This document shows, piece by piece, positions 53,620 through 63,000 of a stretch of 64,000 nucleotides of DNA. The translations under genes were made by a program, and so were the position numbers. Every line of letters starts with the position of its first letter. Position 1 is the stretch's first letter. The notes beneath the pieces were generated by a model, which had not been told where the DNA came from, did no database searches, and saw nothing but the letters and a program-made list of their open reading frames with translations. Source of the stretch: Roseobacter denitrificans OCh 114 (lineage in GTDB: Bacteria > Pseudomonadota > Alphaproteobacteria > Rhodobacterales > Rhodobacteraceae); NCBI RefSeq assembly GCF_000014045.1, contig NC_008209.1, positions 1,015,001-1,079,000 of the forward strand, written 5' to 3'.

Positions 53620-54306
53620 TCAAGCTGTAACTCTCGAAACGATTTGCGCGATGCTTTGGGCGATGGCCGAGATGTCGCCCATCGCATTGACCCGACGCAG
53701 CGATCCCTTAGCGTCGTAATATGCAATCAGTGGTTCGGTTTGTTCTTGATATGCATCAAGGCGTGACATGACGGTCTGGGCATTGTCGTCGGCCCGGCGC
53801 GTCATCTTGGTGCTGCCGCAGCCATCGCAAACACCCTCTGCCCGGGTCGGTTTGAAATTGTCGTGATAGCCTTCACCGCAGTCGGCACAGGTGAAGCGGC
53901 CCGCGATGCGCAGAACCATCTTGACGTTGTCGACCTCCAGCGCGATTGCGGCATTGATGCGCTGGCCAGATTTCGCAAGCATCTGATCCAGTGCCTCGGC
54001 CTGACCGGTTGTGCGCGGAAACCCGTCAAGCACCACGCCAGCGGCGCAATCAGGTTCGCACAGGCGGTCGGCAAGAACTTGCAGGACGATTTCGTCACTG
54101 ACCAGCCCGCCGGCGGCCATAACGGCCTTGGCTTCGATCCCGGCCTTGGTGCCCGCGGCCACAGCCGCGCGCAACAGGTCACCGGTGGAGAGTTGCACAA
54201 GGCCGAATTTTTCCTGCAGCATGCGGGCTTGCGTGCCCTTGCCGGCTCCCGGAGGGCCAAGCAGGATCAGGACCGGTGCGGTGTTTGGGTGTGTTGAACC
54301 ATCCAT
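53620..54306 (-). CDS. adk: Adenylate kinase encoded in the acetate operon
   Basis: This 228-residue enzyme converts AMP and ATP to two ADP. The P-loop is GPPGAGKGT (about 17-25) and the AMP site includes STGDLLRAAV and DGFPRTTGQAEAL. The LID domain has four zinc cysteines (CADC, then CDGC). An N-terminal tail of about 12 residues (MDGSTHPNTAPV) is longer than usual. The start is 5 bases after the acs stop. Acs releases AMP, so this Adk would recycle it at the site of acetate activation. Roseobacters usually have another adk near ribosomal genes; whether one exists cannot be seen here. Confidence 0.93.
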   Translation of the reverse strand: MDGSTHPNTAPVLILLGPPGAGKGTQARMLQEKFGLVQLSTGDLLRAAVAAGTKAGIEAKAVMAAGGLVSDEIVLQVLADRLCEPDCAAGVVLDGFPRTTGQAEALDQMLAKSGQRINAAIALEVDNVKMVLRIAGRFTCADCGEGYHDNFKPTRAEGVCDGCGSTKMTRRADDNAQTVMSRLDAYQEQTEPLIAYYDAKGSLRRVNAMGDISAIAQSIAQIVSRVTA

Positions 54307-54310
54307 ATTA

Positions 54311-56233
54311 TCAAGCGTCCTGTTTGTTCATTCTGTTTTTGATGAGGTCATCGACGACGGTTGGGTCTGCGAGTGTTGAGGTGTCTCCGAGGGTTGCGAA
54401 GTCGTCTTCGGCGATTTTGCGCAGGATGCGGCGCATGATTTTGCCGGAGCGTGTTTTGGGCAGGCCGGGGGCCCATTGGATGAGGTCTGGGGATGCGATG
54501 GGGCCGATTTCTGCGCGGACCCATTTGCGCAATTCCTGATAGAGTTCATCGCTGGGTTCTTCGCCGTTCATCAGGGTGACGTAGCAATAGATGCCCTGTC
54601 CCTTGATGTCATGCGGGTATCCGACAACGGCGGCTTCGGCGACTTTGGCGTGGGCGACCAGCGCGCTTTCGACCTCTGCGGTGCCCATGCGGTGGCCCGA
54701 GACGTTGATCACGTCATCGACCCGTCCCGTGATCCAGTAATCGCCGTCCGCGTCGCGCTTGCAGCCATCTCCGGTGAAGTAATAGCCTTTGTAATCAGAG
54801 AAGTAGGTCTTTTCGAAGCGTTCGTGATCGCCCCAGATGGTGCGCATCTGGCCGGGCCAGCTGTCGGCGATGACCAGCACGCCCTCGACGTCGTTGCCCT
54901 CCAGCACCTCGCCTGACGCAGGCTCCAGCACCATCGGCTTGATGCCAAAGAAAGGCTTCATCGCCGAGCCCGGTTTCATGGTATGCGCGCCGGGCAGAGG
55001 GGTCATCAGATGCCCGCCTGTTTCGGTCTGCCACCAGGTGTCGACGATGGGGCATTTGCCCTTGCCCACCACGTCATTGTACCAGTTCCAGGCCTCGGGG
55101 TTGATCGGCTCGCCCACGGTGCCCAGCACCTTGAGATCACTCAGATCGCATTTTTCGACGAACTCCTTGCCCTGTCCCATCAGCGCGCGGATGGCGGTGG
55201 GGGCGGTGTAGAACTGGTTGACTTTGTGCTTTTCGCAGACCTGCCAGAAGCGGCTGGCATCGGGGTAGGTCGGCACGCCCTCGAACATGATGGTGGTCGC
55301 GCCATTGGCCAGCGGCCCGTAGACGATATAGCTGTGGCCCGTCACCCAGCCCACATCGGCGGTGCACCAGAACACATCGCCATCGTGGTAATCAAACACG
55401 ATCTCATGGGTCATCGCGGCATAGGTGAGATAGCCGCCCGAGGTGTGCACGACGCCCTTGGGCTGCCCGGTGGAGCCGGAGGTATAGAGGATGAACAGCG
55501 GGTCTTCGGCGTTCATCTCGGCGGGGTGGGAGACATCGGAGGCCTCCAGCATCATCTCGCCGCAGTCAAAATCGCGCCCGTCGATCCAGGTGGTCTGCCC
55601 GCCTGTGCGCTTGACGACGAGGCACTTCACGCTGTCCTTGCAGTGCAGCAGGGCCGCATCCGTATTGGCCTTGAGCGCTGTGGCGCGCCCGCCGCGCGGG
55701 GCGTGATCGGCGGTGATGACGACTTTGGCGTCACTGCCATTGATCCGCGCGGCAAGTGCATCGGGCGAGAACCCGGCAAAGACGATGGAGTGGATCGCGC
55801 CGATGCGCGCACAGGCCAGCATCGCATAGGCCGCCTCGGGGATCATCGGCAGGTAGATCACCACCCGGTCGCCGCGCCGCACGCCAAGGCTTTCCAGCAC
55901 ATTGGCCATCTTGCAGACCGAAACATGCAATTGCTTGTAGGTGATATGTTTGGCGGCATCCTTGGGGTCATCCGGCTCCCAGATGATCGCGGTCTGATCG
56001 GCGCGCGTGGCCAGATGGCGATCGACGCAATTGGCCGCCACATTCAACGTCCCATCGCCGTACCAGTTGATCGACACAGAGCCGAGATCGAAGTTCACAT
56101 CCCTGACCTTGGTGAACGGCTTGATCCAGTCAACCCGCCCCCCCTCACGCCGCCAAAACCCCTCAGAATCCGAAACAGACTCCGAATAAAGAGACGCGTA
56201 TTGCGATAAGGTGACGTGGGGTGTTCTGGTCAT
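54311..56233 (-). CDS. acs: Acetyl-CoA synthetase Acs
   Basis: Acs is a 640-residue AMP-forming enzyme that turns acetate, ATP and CoA into acetyl-CoA. Motifs: [17 protein letters not shown] (P-loop near 250), [11 protein letters not shown] near 400, [21 protein letters not shown], and the acetylatable lysine region [10 protein letters not shown] near 600. It is the first gene of the seven-gene operon running leftward to 47596, with adk 4 bases after its stop. The 473-base gap upstream holds the operon promoter. Regulation by lysine acetylation is known for the family; no acetyltransferase is adjacent here. Confidence 0.95.
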   Translation of the reverse strand: MTRTPHVTLSQYASLYSESVSDSEGFWRREGGRVDWIKPFTKVRDVNFDLGSVSINWYGDGTLNVAANCVDRHLATRADQTAIIWEPDDPKDAAKHITYKQLHVSVCKMANVLESLGVRRGDRVVIYLPMIPEAAYAMLACARIGAIHSIVFAGFSPDALAARINGSDAKVVITADHAPRGGRATALKANTDAALLHCKDSVKCLVVKRTGGQTTWIDGRDFDCGEMMLEASDVSHPAEMNAEDPLFILYTSGSTGQPKGVVHTSGGYLTYAAMTHEIVFDYHDGDVFWCTADVGWVTGHSYIVYGPLANGATTIMFEGVPTYPDASRFWQVCEKHKVNQFYTAPTAIRALMGQGKEFVEKCDLSDLKVLGTVGEPINPEAWNWYNDVVGKGKCPIVDTWWQTETGGHLMTPLPGAHTMKPGSAMKPFFGIKPMVLEPASGEVLEGNDVEGVLVIADSWPGQMRTIWGDHERFEKTYFSDYKGYYFTGDGCKRDADGDYWITGRVDDVINVSGHRMGTAEVESALVAHAKVAEAAVVGYPHDIKGQGIYCYVTLMNGEEPSDELYQELRKWVRAEIGPIASPDLIQWAPGLPKTRSGKIMRRILRKIAEDDFATLGDTSTLADPTVVDDLIKNRMNKQDA

Positions 56234-56706
56234 TGTTTTCTCCTCACAGTAGTATTTCGACAGTTGAAGCGCGGGGCGGGTCAGAAAATTACCCAGCGCC
56301 TTTGTTGAATAACTTTTACGTGAGTTTTGAAAATTAGTAACTACTTAGCTGTTTAAGAACAATTATCCTGTAAATAATTTTTTTCTAATCTTGGTAAATT
56401 GTAAATTAATACTGCGACAATCCGCCAAAAGTTAATGACTCCAATGGATTGCTGGTTAATATTTGAAAGAATGTTGCGCCACCGATTGTCGCCCGTTAGC
56501 GCTGGTCAAAGTAGTGGTTGGTCTGCCCTTTTCGCTCTGGCGCGATTTCTTTGGCGGTGCTTTGGCTCAGAAACCGGATTTTAAGTCTGACCATGCTACG
56601 AGTCGTTCGACGGCGCGGGTGCCGCGACAGAGTATTCTTGCGCCGGCTGGACTGCGTAAGATTTTGACGACCGTGTAATTATGTCGATTGTGTAGGGGAG
56701 GGATCA
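56234..56706. other. AT-rich divergent region between acs and the L,D-transpeptidase gene
   Basis: No gene was found in these 473 bases. The part 56300-56460 is strikingly AT-rich (runs of A and T) and should hold the promoter for the acs operon on the minus strand. The ribosome binding site GGGAGGGA for the gene to the right is at the right end. Several short open frames exist but none has a recognisable product. No clear sigma-54 or FNR site was seen. Confidence 0.45.
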
Positions 56707-57297
56707 GTGAAGCGTCGTGAGTTTTTGCAGAGTTCTGCAGTGAGTGTGTTTATGGGGGGCACGGTTGCGGCCCACGCCGCAGTGCCTATCACCCTGCCGG
56801 ATTACAACATGCCCGAGAAGTTCTTGCCGCGCGAAGTGCGCTTGCGTAATGACCTCGACCCTTTTGAAATTCATGTCGATCCGGGGCAATATGCGCTTTA
56901 CTGGACGCTCCCTGATAAAAGGGCGATCCGCTATGCGGTCGGTATTGGGCGCACGCACCTTTATGAACATGGCGAATTTTTTGTTGGGGCCAAAAAGGAA
57001 TGGCCGAGTTGGACGCCGACACCGGAAATGATCGAGCGCGACCCGCAAAGCTATGCGCGCTTTGCAGACGGGATGCCGGGCGGGCTCAACAATCCGCTTG
57101 GATCACGCGGGCTTTACCTGTTCACGCCCAGCCGGGGCGACACGTTTTTGCGCATTCACGGCACCAATGACCCCGAAACCATCGGTCGGCGTGTGTCGAA
57201 TGGATGTGCGCGTCTGATCAATGACCAGATGATCGACCTATATGACCGTGTCCCGCTCAAGACACGCGTGGTGCTGTACCCGATCGGGCGCACTTAG
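56707..57297 (+). CDS. L,D-transpeptidase (YkuD domain)
   Basis: This 196-residue protein has a twin-arginine-like N-terminus (MKRREFLQSSAVSVFMGG) giving an export signal cut near AHA-A. The catalytic region near the C-terminus has H151 in RIHGTNDP and C167 in SNGCARL. It would form 3-3 cross-links in peptidoglycan or attach lipoproteins to it. The start is a GTG at 56707 behind GGGAGGGA. It is monocistronic and divergent from acs. Confidence 0.92.
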   Translation: MKRREFLQSSAVSVFMGGTVAAHAAVPITLPDYNMPEKFLPREVRLRNDLDPFEIHVDPGQYALYWTLPDKRAIRYAVGIGRTHLYEHGEFFVGAKKEWPSWTPTPEMIERDPQSYARFADGMPGGLNNPLGSRGLYLFTPSRGDTFLRIHGTNDPETIGRRVSNGCARLINDQMIDLYDRVPLKTRVVLYPIGRT

Positions 57298-57515
57298 CGC
57301 GTCTGGCGGATTACCTGAAACCTCCAGTAAAACGTGAGCGTTGAAACCCTTTGTTTCAGGCAGCATTGCGTGAAACAGGACTTTCGCTTGACGCTTTAGC
57401 GCCGGATTGTCAGCAACCCCATCGGCTGGGGTCAATGTTCAATTGCGTCGCCGTTCAATCCGTGTTTAAGGGCAAGGTATCCCCGCAATTCTGCGCTCTT
57501 TGACGGAGGTCTGGT

Positions 57516-58412
57516 TTGAAATCTGCGCATGCTGACACGCCGCAGGGCTTTGCCTTTGCGATGTCTGCCTACTTTTTGTGGGGTTTTTTGCCCATCTACA
57601 TGAAGGCACTGGCGGAGGTCACACCGCTCGAGGTCCTTGCGCATCGGGTCGTCTGGTCGATCCCGATTGCAGCAATCGTGCTCGTCGCACTGGGGCGCAC
57701 GAAAGACCTGCGCGCGGCGTTGATGTCGCCGCGCACGCTCGCGATGGGGGCTGTGACGGCCGCGCTGATCTCGGCGAACTGGGGGATTTACATCTGGTCC
57801 ATCTTTTCGGGCAAGGCGCTTGAGGCCGCCCTTGGCTATTACATCAACCCGTTGTTCAGCGTCTTTCTGGGCGCGTTGCTGCTGGGGGAACGGCTCGACA
57901 AGATCAAATGGGCTGCCATGGCGCTCGCCCTGGCGGCGGTCATTATTCTGACAGTGGAAAGCGGTTCCGTTCCCATCGTCGCACTTGCACTGACCGGAAC
58001 CTGGGGGTTTTACGCATACTTCAAACGGTCGCTCCCCATCGGACCAAATCAAGGATTCCTGCTCGAAGTTCTGCTGCTGTCTGTGCCGGCTTTGGGGTTC
58101 ATTGCATATCTGGCCTATTCCGGCACTGGGCATTTCATGATGGGCAGTGCGCCTGATACGTGGCTGCTGATCGGCTGCGGCGTCGTAACGGCGGTTCCGC
58201 TGATGTTATATGCAAACGGGGCAAAACTGTTGCGCCTTTCCACGATTGGCATGCTCCAATACATCGCGCCCACGATGATTTTCCTGATCGCGGTCTTTGT
58301 TTTTGGGGAGCAATTTGGCCGCGCGCGGATGATCGCCTTCCCGATGATCTGGTGTGCCTTGGCGCTTTATTCATATGCGCTGTGGAAAGAAACACGGCTG
58401 GCCCGCGCCTGA
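57516..58412 (+). CDS. rarD: RarD-type EamA transporter
   Basis: This 298-residue inner-membrane protein has about ten helices of the EamA/DMT superfamily. The N-terminal GFAFAMSAYFLWGFLPIYMKAL and the HRVVWSIPIAA segment are typical of RarD. Its start is a TTG at 57516 behind GGAGG. It exports or imports small metabolites; the family name comes from chloramphenicol sensitivity, not from a known substrate. Its stop abuts that of the lytic transglycosylase on the other strand (58412/58413) with no space for a terminator between them. Confidence 0.88.
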   Translation: MKSAHADTPQGFAFAMSAYFLWGFLPIYMKALAEVTPLEVLAHRVVWSIPIAAIVLVALGRTKDLRAALMSPRTLAMGAVTAALISANWGIYIWSIFSGKALEAALGYYINPLFSVFLGALLLGERLDKIKWAAMALALAAVIILTVESGSVPIVALALTGTWGFYAYFKRSLPIGPNQGFLLEVLLLSVPALGFIAYLAYSGTGHFMMGSAPDTWLLIGCGVVTAVPLMLYANGAKLLRLSTIGMLQYIAPTMIFLIAVFVFGEQFGRARMIAFPMIWCALALYSYALWKETRLARA

Positions 58413-59546
58413 CTACTGCAGACGATCCAGAAGCTGCGGGGAAGGGACGCCCGTCACCGGCAGTCCCTGGCTGGCCTGATAGGCGCGAATGGCCGCTTGC
58501 GAATTGGGACCAATCACACCATCGGCCCCCTGGGTGTCAAACCCGCTTGCGGTCAGCCGTATTTGCAGGGCGATCCGGTCATCTTTTGTCAGGCCGTTTT
58601 CGTCCGGCGGAAAGGGTGTAACCAGCGGACCGCGCCCCGCGATGCGATCTGACAGGTGCCCGACGCCGATGGCATAGGCATCCGAATTGTTGTAGCGTTT
58701 TATGACGCGGAAATTTTGGTTCACTGCAAACCGGGGGCCGTTTTCCTGTGGTTGAATGATCGTGCCGGAGGCCGCGCCCGTCACCTCGTTGCCCCATCGT
58801 TGACCGCGCACCCATCCGTTGCGCTCAAGGTAGGCTGCGGCAGATGCGAGCGCATCGCTCGGATCATCCGACCAGATATCGCGGCGACCGTCGCCGGTGA
58901 AATCCACGGCAAAAGCCTGATACGAAGTCGGGATGAACTGGGTGTGACCCATCGCGCCCGCCCAACTGCCAACAAGACGGTCCGCCGTGATGTCGCCGCT
59001 TTGCACAATGCGCAGGGCTTCGATGAGCTGCTTTTCGAAAAACGCCCCCCGCCGACCATCGAAGGCCAGTGTAGATGTTGCGGAAACCACGGGCACATTC
59101 CCGCGCCGCGCGCCGTAAAAACTTTCCAGCCCCCAGATGGCCGTAATGATGTTTGCATCCACCCCGTAGCGCGCCTCAAGCGTTTCCAGAACGCTGGCGT
59201 ATTGACGCCGCGCATCGCGCCCCTGCGCGACGCGTTCGTCTGACACGGCGATGGACAGATAGTCTTCAAGCGAGCGTTTGAATTCGGTCTGGTTGCGGTC
59301 GCGGCGCACCACACCGGGCAAATAGCCCGTGCCCTGGAAAGCGCGGCGCAGGGTGTCATCCGTGATGCCCGCGGCGCGCGCACGTTGCTGAAAGCTGGCC
59401 ACCCAGGCATCGTAGGCACTGTTGCGAACGGGCCTGAGATCATCGGGGAGGGCGGTGGTCGCGGGGCGCCCGGTTGGGCTGGCCGTGCAGCCTGACAAGG
59501 CGAGGGCCAGCGCGCCAAGGTTGAAGTTACGCCGCGTCACATACAT
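58413..59546 (-). CDS. Lytic murein transglycosylase, MltB type, lipoprotein with peptidoglycan-binding domain
   Basis: This 377-residue lipoprotein has a twin-arginine N-terminus (TRRNFNLG) and lipobox LSGC (C20), followed by an SLT_2 lytic transglycosylase domain (about 45-310) with catalytic E141 in WGLESFYGARRG and GAMGHTQFIPTSYQAFAVDFTGDGRRDIW. The C-terminal part (about 320-377, RLTASGFDTQGADGVIGPNSQAAIRAYQ) is a PG_binding_1 domain. It cleaves glycan strands in the periplasm, forming anhydromuropeptides. It faces rarD end to end. Confidence 0.93.
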   Translation of the reverse strand: MYVTRRNFNLGALALALSGCTASPTGRPATTALPDDLRPVRNSAYDAWVASFQQRARAAGITDDTLRRAFQGTGYLPGVVRRDRNQTEFKRSLEDYLSIAVSDERVAQGRDARRQYASVLETLEARYGVDANIITAIWGLESFYGARRGNVPVVSATSTLAFDGRRGAFFEKQLIEALRIVQSGDITADRLVGSWAGAMGHTQFIPTSYQAFAVDFTGDGRRDIWSDDPSDALASAAAYLERNGWVRGQRWGNEVTGAASGTIIQPQENGPRFAVNQNFRVIKRYNNSDAYAIGVGHLSDRIAGRGPLVTPFPPDENGLTKDDRIALQIRLTASGFDTQGADGVIGPNSQAAIRAYQASQGLPVTGVPSPQLLDRLQ

Positions 59547-60023
59547 CGCATTCTCCTACGCAAGTCCGCCCAAGATGGCACCAGCTTTAAGCGCTTAGTG
59601 AGCGGACCTAAAGCGAAATCCAGCCGTCAGACAGAGCGCCCTGAGCAGATGGAATGGCGCGGCTGGCATTATCAACAGATATAATCATTTTAGATTAAAG
59701 GTTTAGCGGGTGGCCAACAGGGTGTTGCGCCGCAGCCTTGCAGCGCTGCAAATCAGTCGACAATGCGCGGCGAGCTTGGACGCATGCGCCAGTTTTCCGT
59801 GGTTCCACAGCATGATGCAGGTTAACCACAAAATTGAATTGCATTTTAGTTGTATTGTAATTTGGACCGTTTTCGGGGTATTTCTGAGCATGGAATGGGG
59901 CCTGCGGCCGCGTGTTTTCCCGGCAATCCGCCGATGAAGGAGGCCAGCCCCGCATCAGAGTGCGACAGCAAACGGCCATGTTGGCCCGGCGTGGATTGAG
60001 TTAAACGGTAGGTGAATACGGCG
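59547..60023. other. Region upstream of the giant adhesin gene
   Basis: No gene was found in these 477 bases. AT-rich stretches lie at 59665-59705 and 59810-59880. A possible promoter is TTGAAT, 18 bases, then TAATTT within 59830-59875, on the adhesin strand. A short open frame at 59710-59937 encodes no recognisable protein. The ribosome binding site GGTGA is 8 bases before the adhesin ATG. Confidence 0.4.
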
Positions 60024-63000
60024 ATGACGGATGCTCCCAAAATCTCGGCGATAGCGACGCAACAAGAGGTTGCGGATATCGTCGCGAGCTTTAAGGACGG
60101 GGCCAGCATTGACGGGTTGATGCTGCTTGATGCCGCTTCCAAGCTGGATGTGATGGTCGCTGAAGGGGCCGAAATCACCAAACCGCTCATTCTGGGCGAT
60201 GATCTGCTGTTTGTGCAACCCGACGGGACGATCATCGGCCTGCTGGACGGGGCCAAGGCGGATTTTGCACTGAGTGCTGAGGATTTGACGATCCCATCGC
60301 AGAACATCATCGCCGTTGCCCTGCAGCAGGGCGCCTGGACGACGGTCGCAGATGCGGTTGAGGTGGATTTGCAGGTTCTGAGCACAACAGTGCCCGGACG
60401 TGACGGCGGGTCAGGTGAGCAGGAACAGGTACTGGCGGGCGATCCGTTGAACGGCCTGCCGATTTCGCCGCTGCTGCCCCCGACCGAGTATCAGTTTCCA
60501 GAACGGCGCGACCGCGATGTTGGCGCAGATGATGGCGGCTTTGGCGAGCCGGATGTTCAGTTTGGCGGCGCGGGTCTGGTTTCGCTGGTCGAGACGGACA
60601 GCGGCCTTGTCATGCGGTTTTCGAACTTTGTCGAGGTGATTGCCGGGGGTGCTGACGTTGGCGAGCAGATCACCAATGTGACACTGACCTTGCCCGGGCT
60701 TCCGGTGGGAACGGTGGCGAACAACGGATCCTTTTCGTCAAATGGTGCAACGCAGACCTTCAGCTTCAACGGCACGTTTGAACAATATAACGCGCTGGAA
60801 ATCACGCTGCCGAGGGATTTCTCCACCGAAAGCCGGAACGACTCCACGCCCGGTGATCTGACGGGTACGATCACGGCAAGTTCGAACTTTCTGGGTCAGG
60901 CGTCGCTGGATTTCCCGGTGACGGTCGCCGAAGAGGGGGATCTGGATTTTGGTGCCAGCGTCTTGCGCGCCCCGGAGACGGATTCGCCCGTCGTTTTCAG
61001 GTTGAACGATGGCCTCACGCCCCAGTCAACAGATGCGGATGGATCGGAATCCATATTGTCCGTTTCTGTGGATTTGACGGGCCTGCCTGCGGGTGCACGT
61101 GTTTCCACCGATGGGGGTGCAAATTACACCGCCGTTTCGGGCACCTATTCGTTTTCGGGCACATTGGCCGAGTATGAGCAGATTTTTGTCGAGCTTCCGG
61201 CCGACTATTCGACCACCAATCCGCGCAACACGATCACCGCGACGGTTCAGGCGACAACAGATGAGGGCGGCAACGAAATCCGCCCGATGAACCTGATTGT
61301 GGATGCAACACCGGATATCGTGATTGCCCTGCCCCAGACCATCAACGCGATTGAGGATGGCAACGGTGCAGACGGCAGCGGCGTTACGATAGACCCGACC
61401 CCCGACGCGATTACCGACCGCATTTTTGTCGAGGATATTGACGGATCAGAAGATGCCACCGTGGTGGAAATGGCCTTTACCGACCTGCCCACCGGCACCA
61501 CTTTCTCAAATGGCACGTTTGATCCCGCGACGGCGATCTGGACCGGGACAATGGCTGAGGCGAACGCGCTGACGCTGGATGTGCCGGGCGATTATTCCGG
61601 TACATTCTCTTCGGTGATTACGGCCACCAACCCGGAAGGAAGCGAGACAGCAACGCAGACGTTCGTTGTGGCACCGGCAGGTGACGTTGATATAAACGTT
61701 TCGCCGATTGTCGCGGCGGAAACGGACGCGCCGGTTGTTATCAATCCGTCGGTGAGCTGGACCGTTTCGGTGTCCGATACAGACGGTGCGTTGCCGCCTG
61801 AAACCCTGCAATCCGTGTCACTGACCCTCAATGACCTGCCTCCGGGGGTCGTTGTCCAAAACGCGCCGGCCGGCAGTGTTACCTATGACCCTGCGGCTGG
61901 TGGCGTTTTGACCTTTTCAGGGACCCCCAGTGAATATGCCCTGCTGCGGCTGGTCTTTCCCGAAGACTATTCCACCGAAAGCTCCCCGCTGGCGAGCGGC
62001 GTCATCACAGGCACAATTTCGGGTGTTTCGAACGAAGGCAGCGCGGGCCCGGATAACGTCGAACTCAGGATCACCCCGGAAGGTGACGTGCAGATTGACC
62101 CGATTGTCATCCCGACTCTGACCGAAGAAGAGTTCCAGCAAAGCTTTGCCCTGGGCGATGTGCTGGACCTGAAGGTTACTGACAACGATGGTTCGGAAGC
62201 TCTGTCGTCCGTCTCGGTCGAGATTACCGGCCTGCCCGCGATTGATTTCACGCTGGCGAATGTGTCTGGTTTCGGATCCAGTGTGTCGCTTGCAACATCG
62301 CCTGTTGACGGCACGCAAACGCTGACGGCTGTCTTTGACAGCGGTAATATTCAGGCCGCGTTCGATGCCGCGACCATCAGTCTGCCGGTCGATTTTTCAA
62401 CCGCCAACCGCTCCGATTTGAACGCAGGCATGACCCAGCCGATTGCGGTCAGCGCGACCGCCCAGACGGACGAAGGCGGGCAAGCCACCGCACAGTCTTT
62501 TGTCAACGTGGATTTTGTCGAGGATATCGACCTCACGCTCGCGCTGGAGATCACAGCCGAAGAAGACGGCGGCGTCCAAAACAGCAGCATTGGCGTGCGG
62601 GTCCCGCTGAATATCCTGATCGACATCACAGACAATGACGGGTCCGAAACGGATGTGGCGGGCTCCCCCTTCAGCGCTGAGGTTACGATTGAGTTTACCG
62701 ATCTGCCACCGGGGGCAAGCCTTACCACCGGCACATTGACCGGGACAAACTGGACCGGCACGGTCGACGACGCGCGCAACCTTGAAATTGATTTTCCGGG
62801 CGATTATGCAGGCACCACATTGGCGAATGTCACTGTGACAACGCTGGAAGGCGTCGAAAGCAGCCCGACCGCAATCGTGATCACACCGACACCTGACATC
62901 AATATCAGCGGTGAAATCGTTGCCACGGAAACGGATAGCCCGGTTTCCGTGCTGTTTTCCGACTTCATCAACCTGACAATCAACCCAGCGAATGAAACCC

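Noticed and set aside
54983..56209. Open frame of 408 codons opposite acs
   Set aside because: Shadow of acs; the product is Gly/His/Arg-rich without motif.
59710..59937. 75-codon open frame upstream of the adhesin
   Set aside because: No ribosome binding site, no recognisable product and mixed composition across AT-rich DNA.
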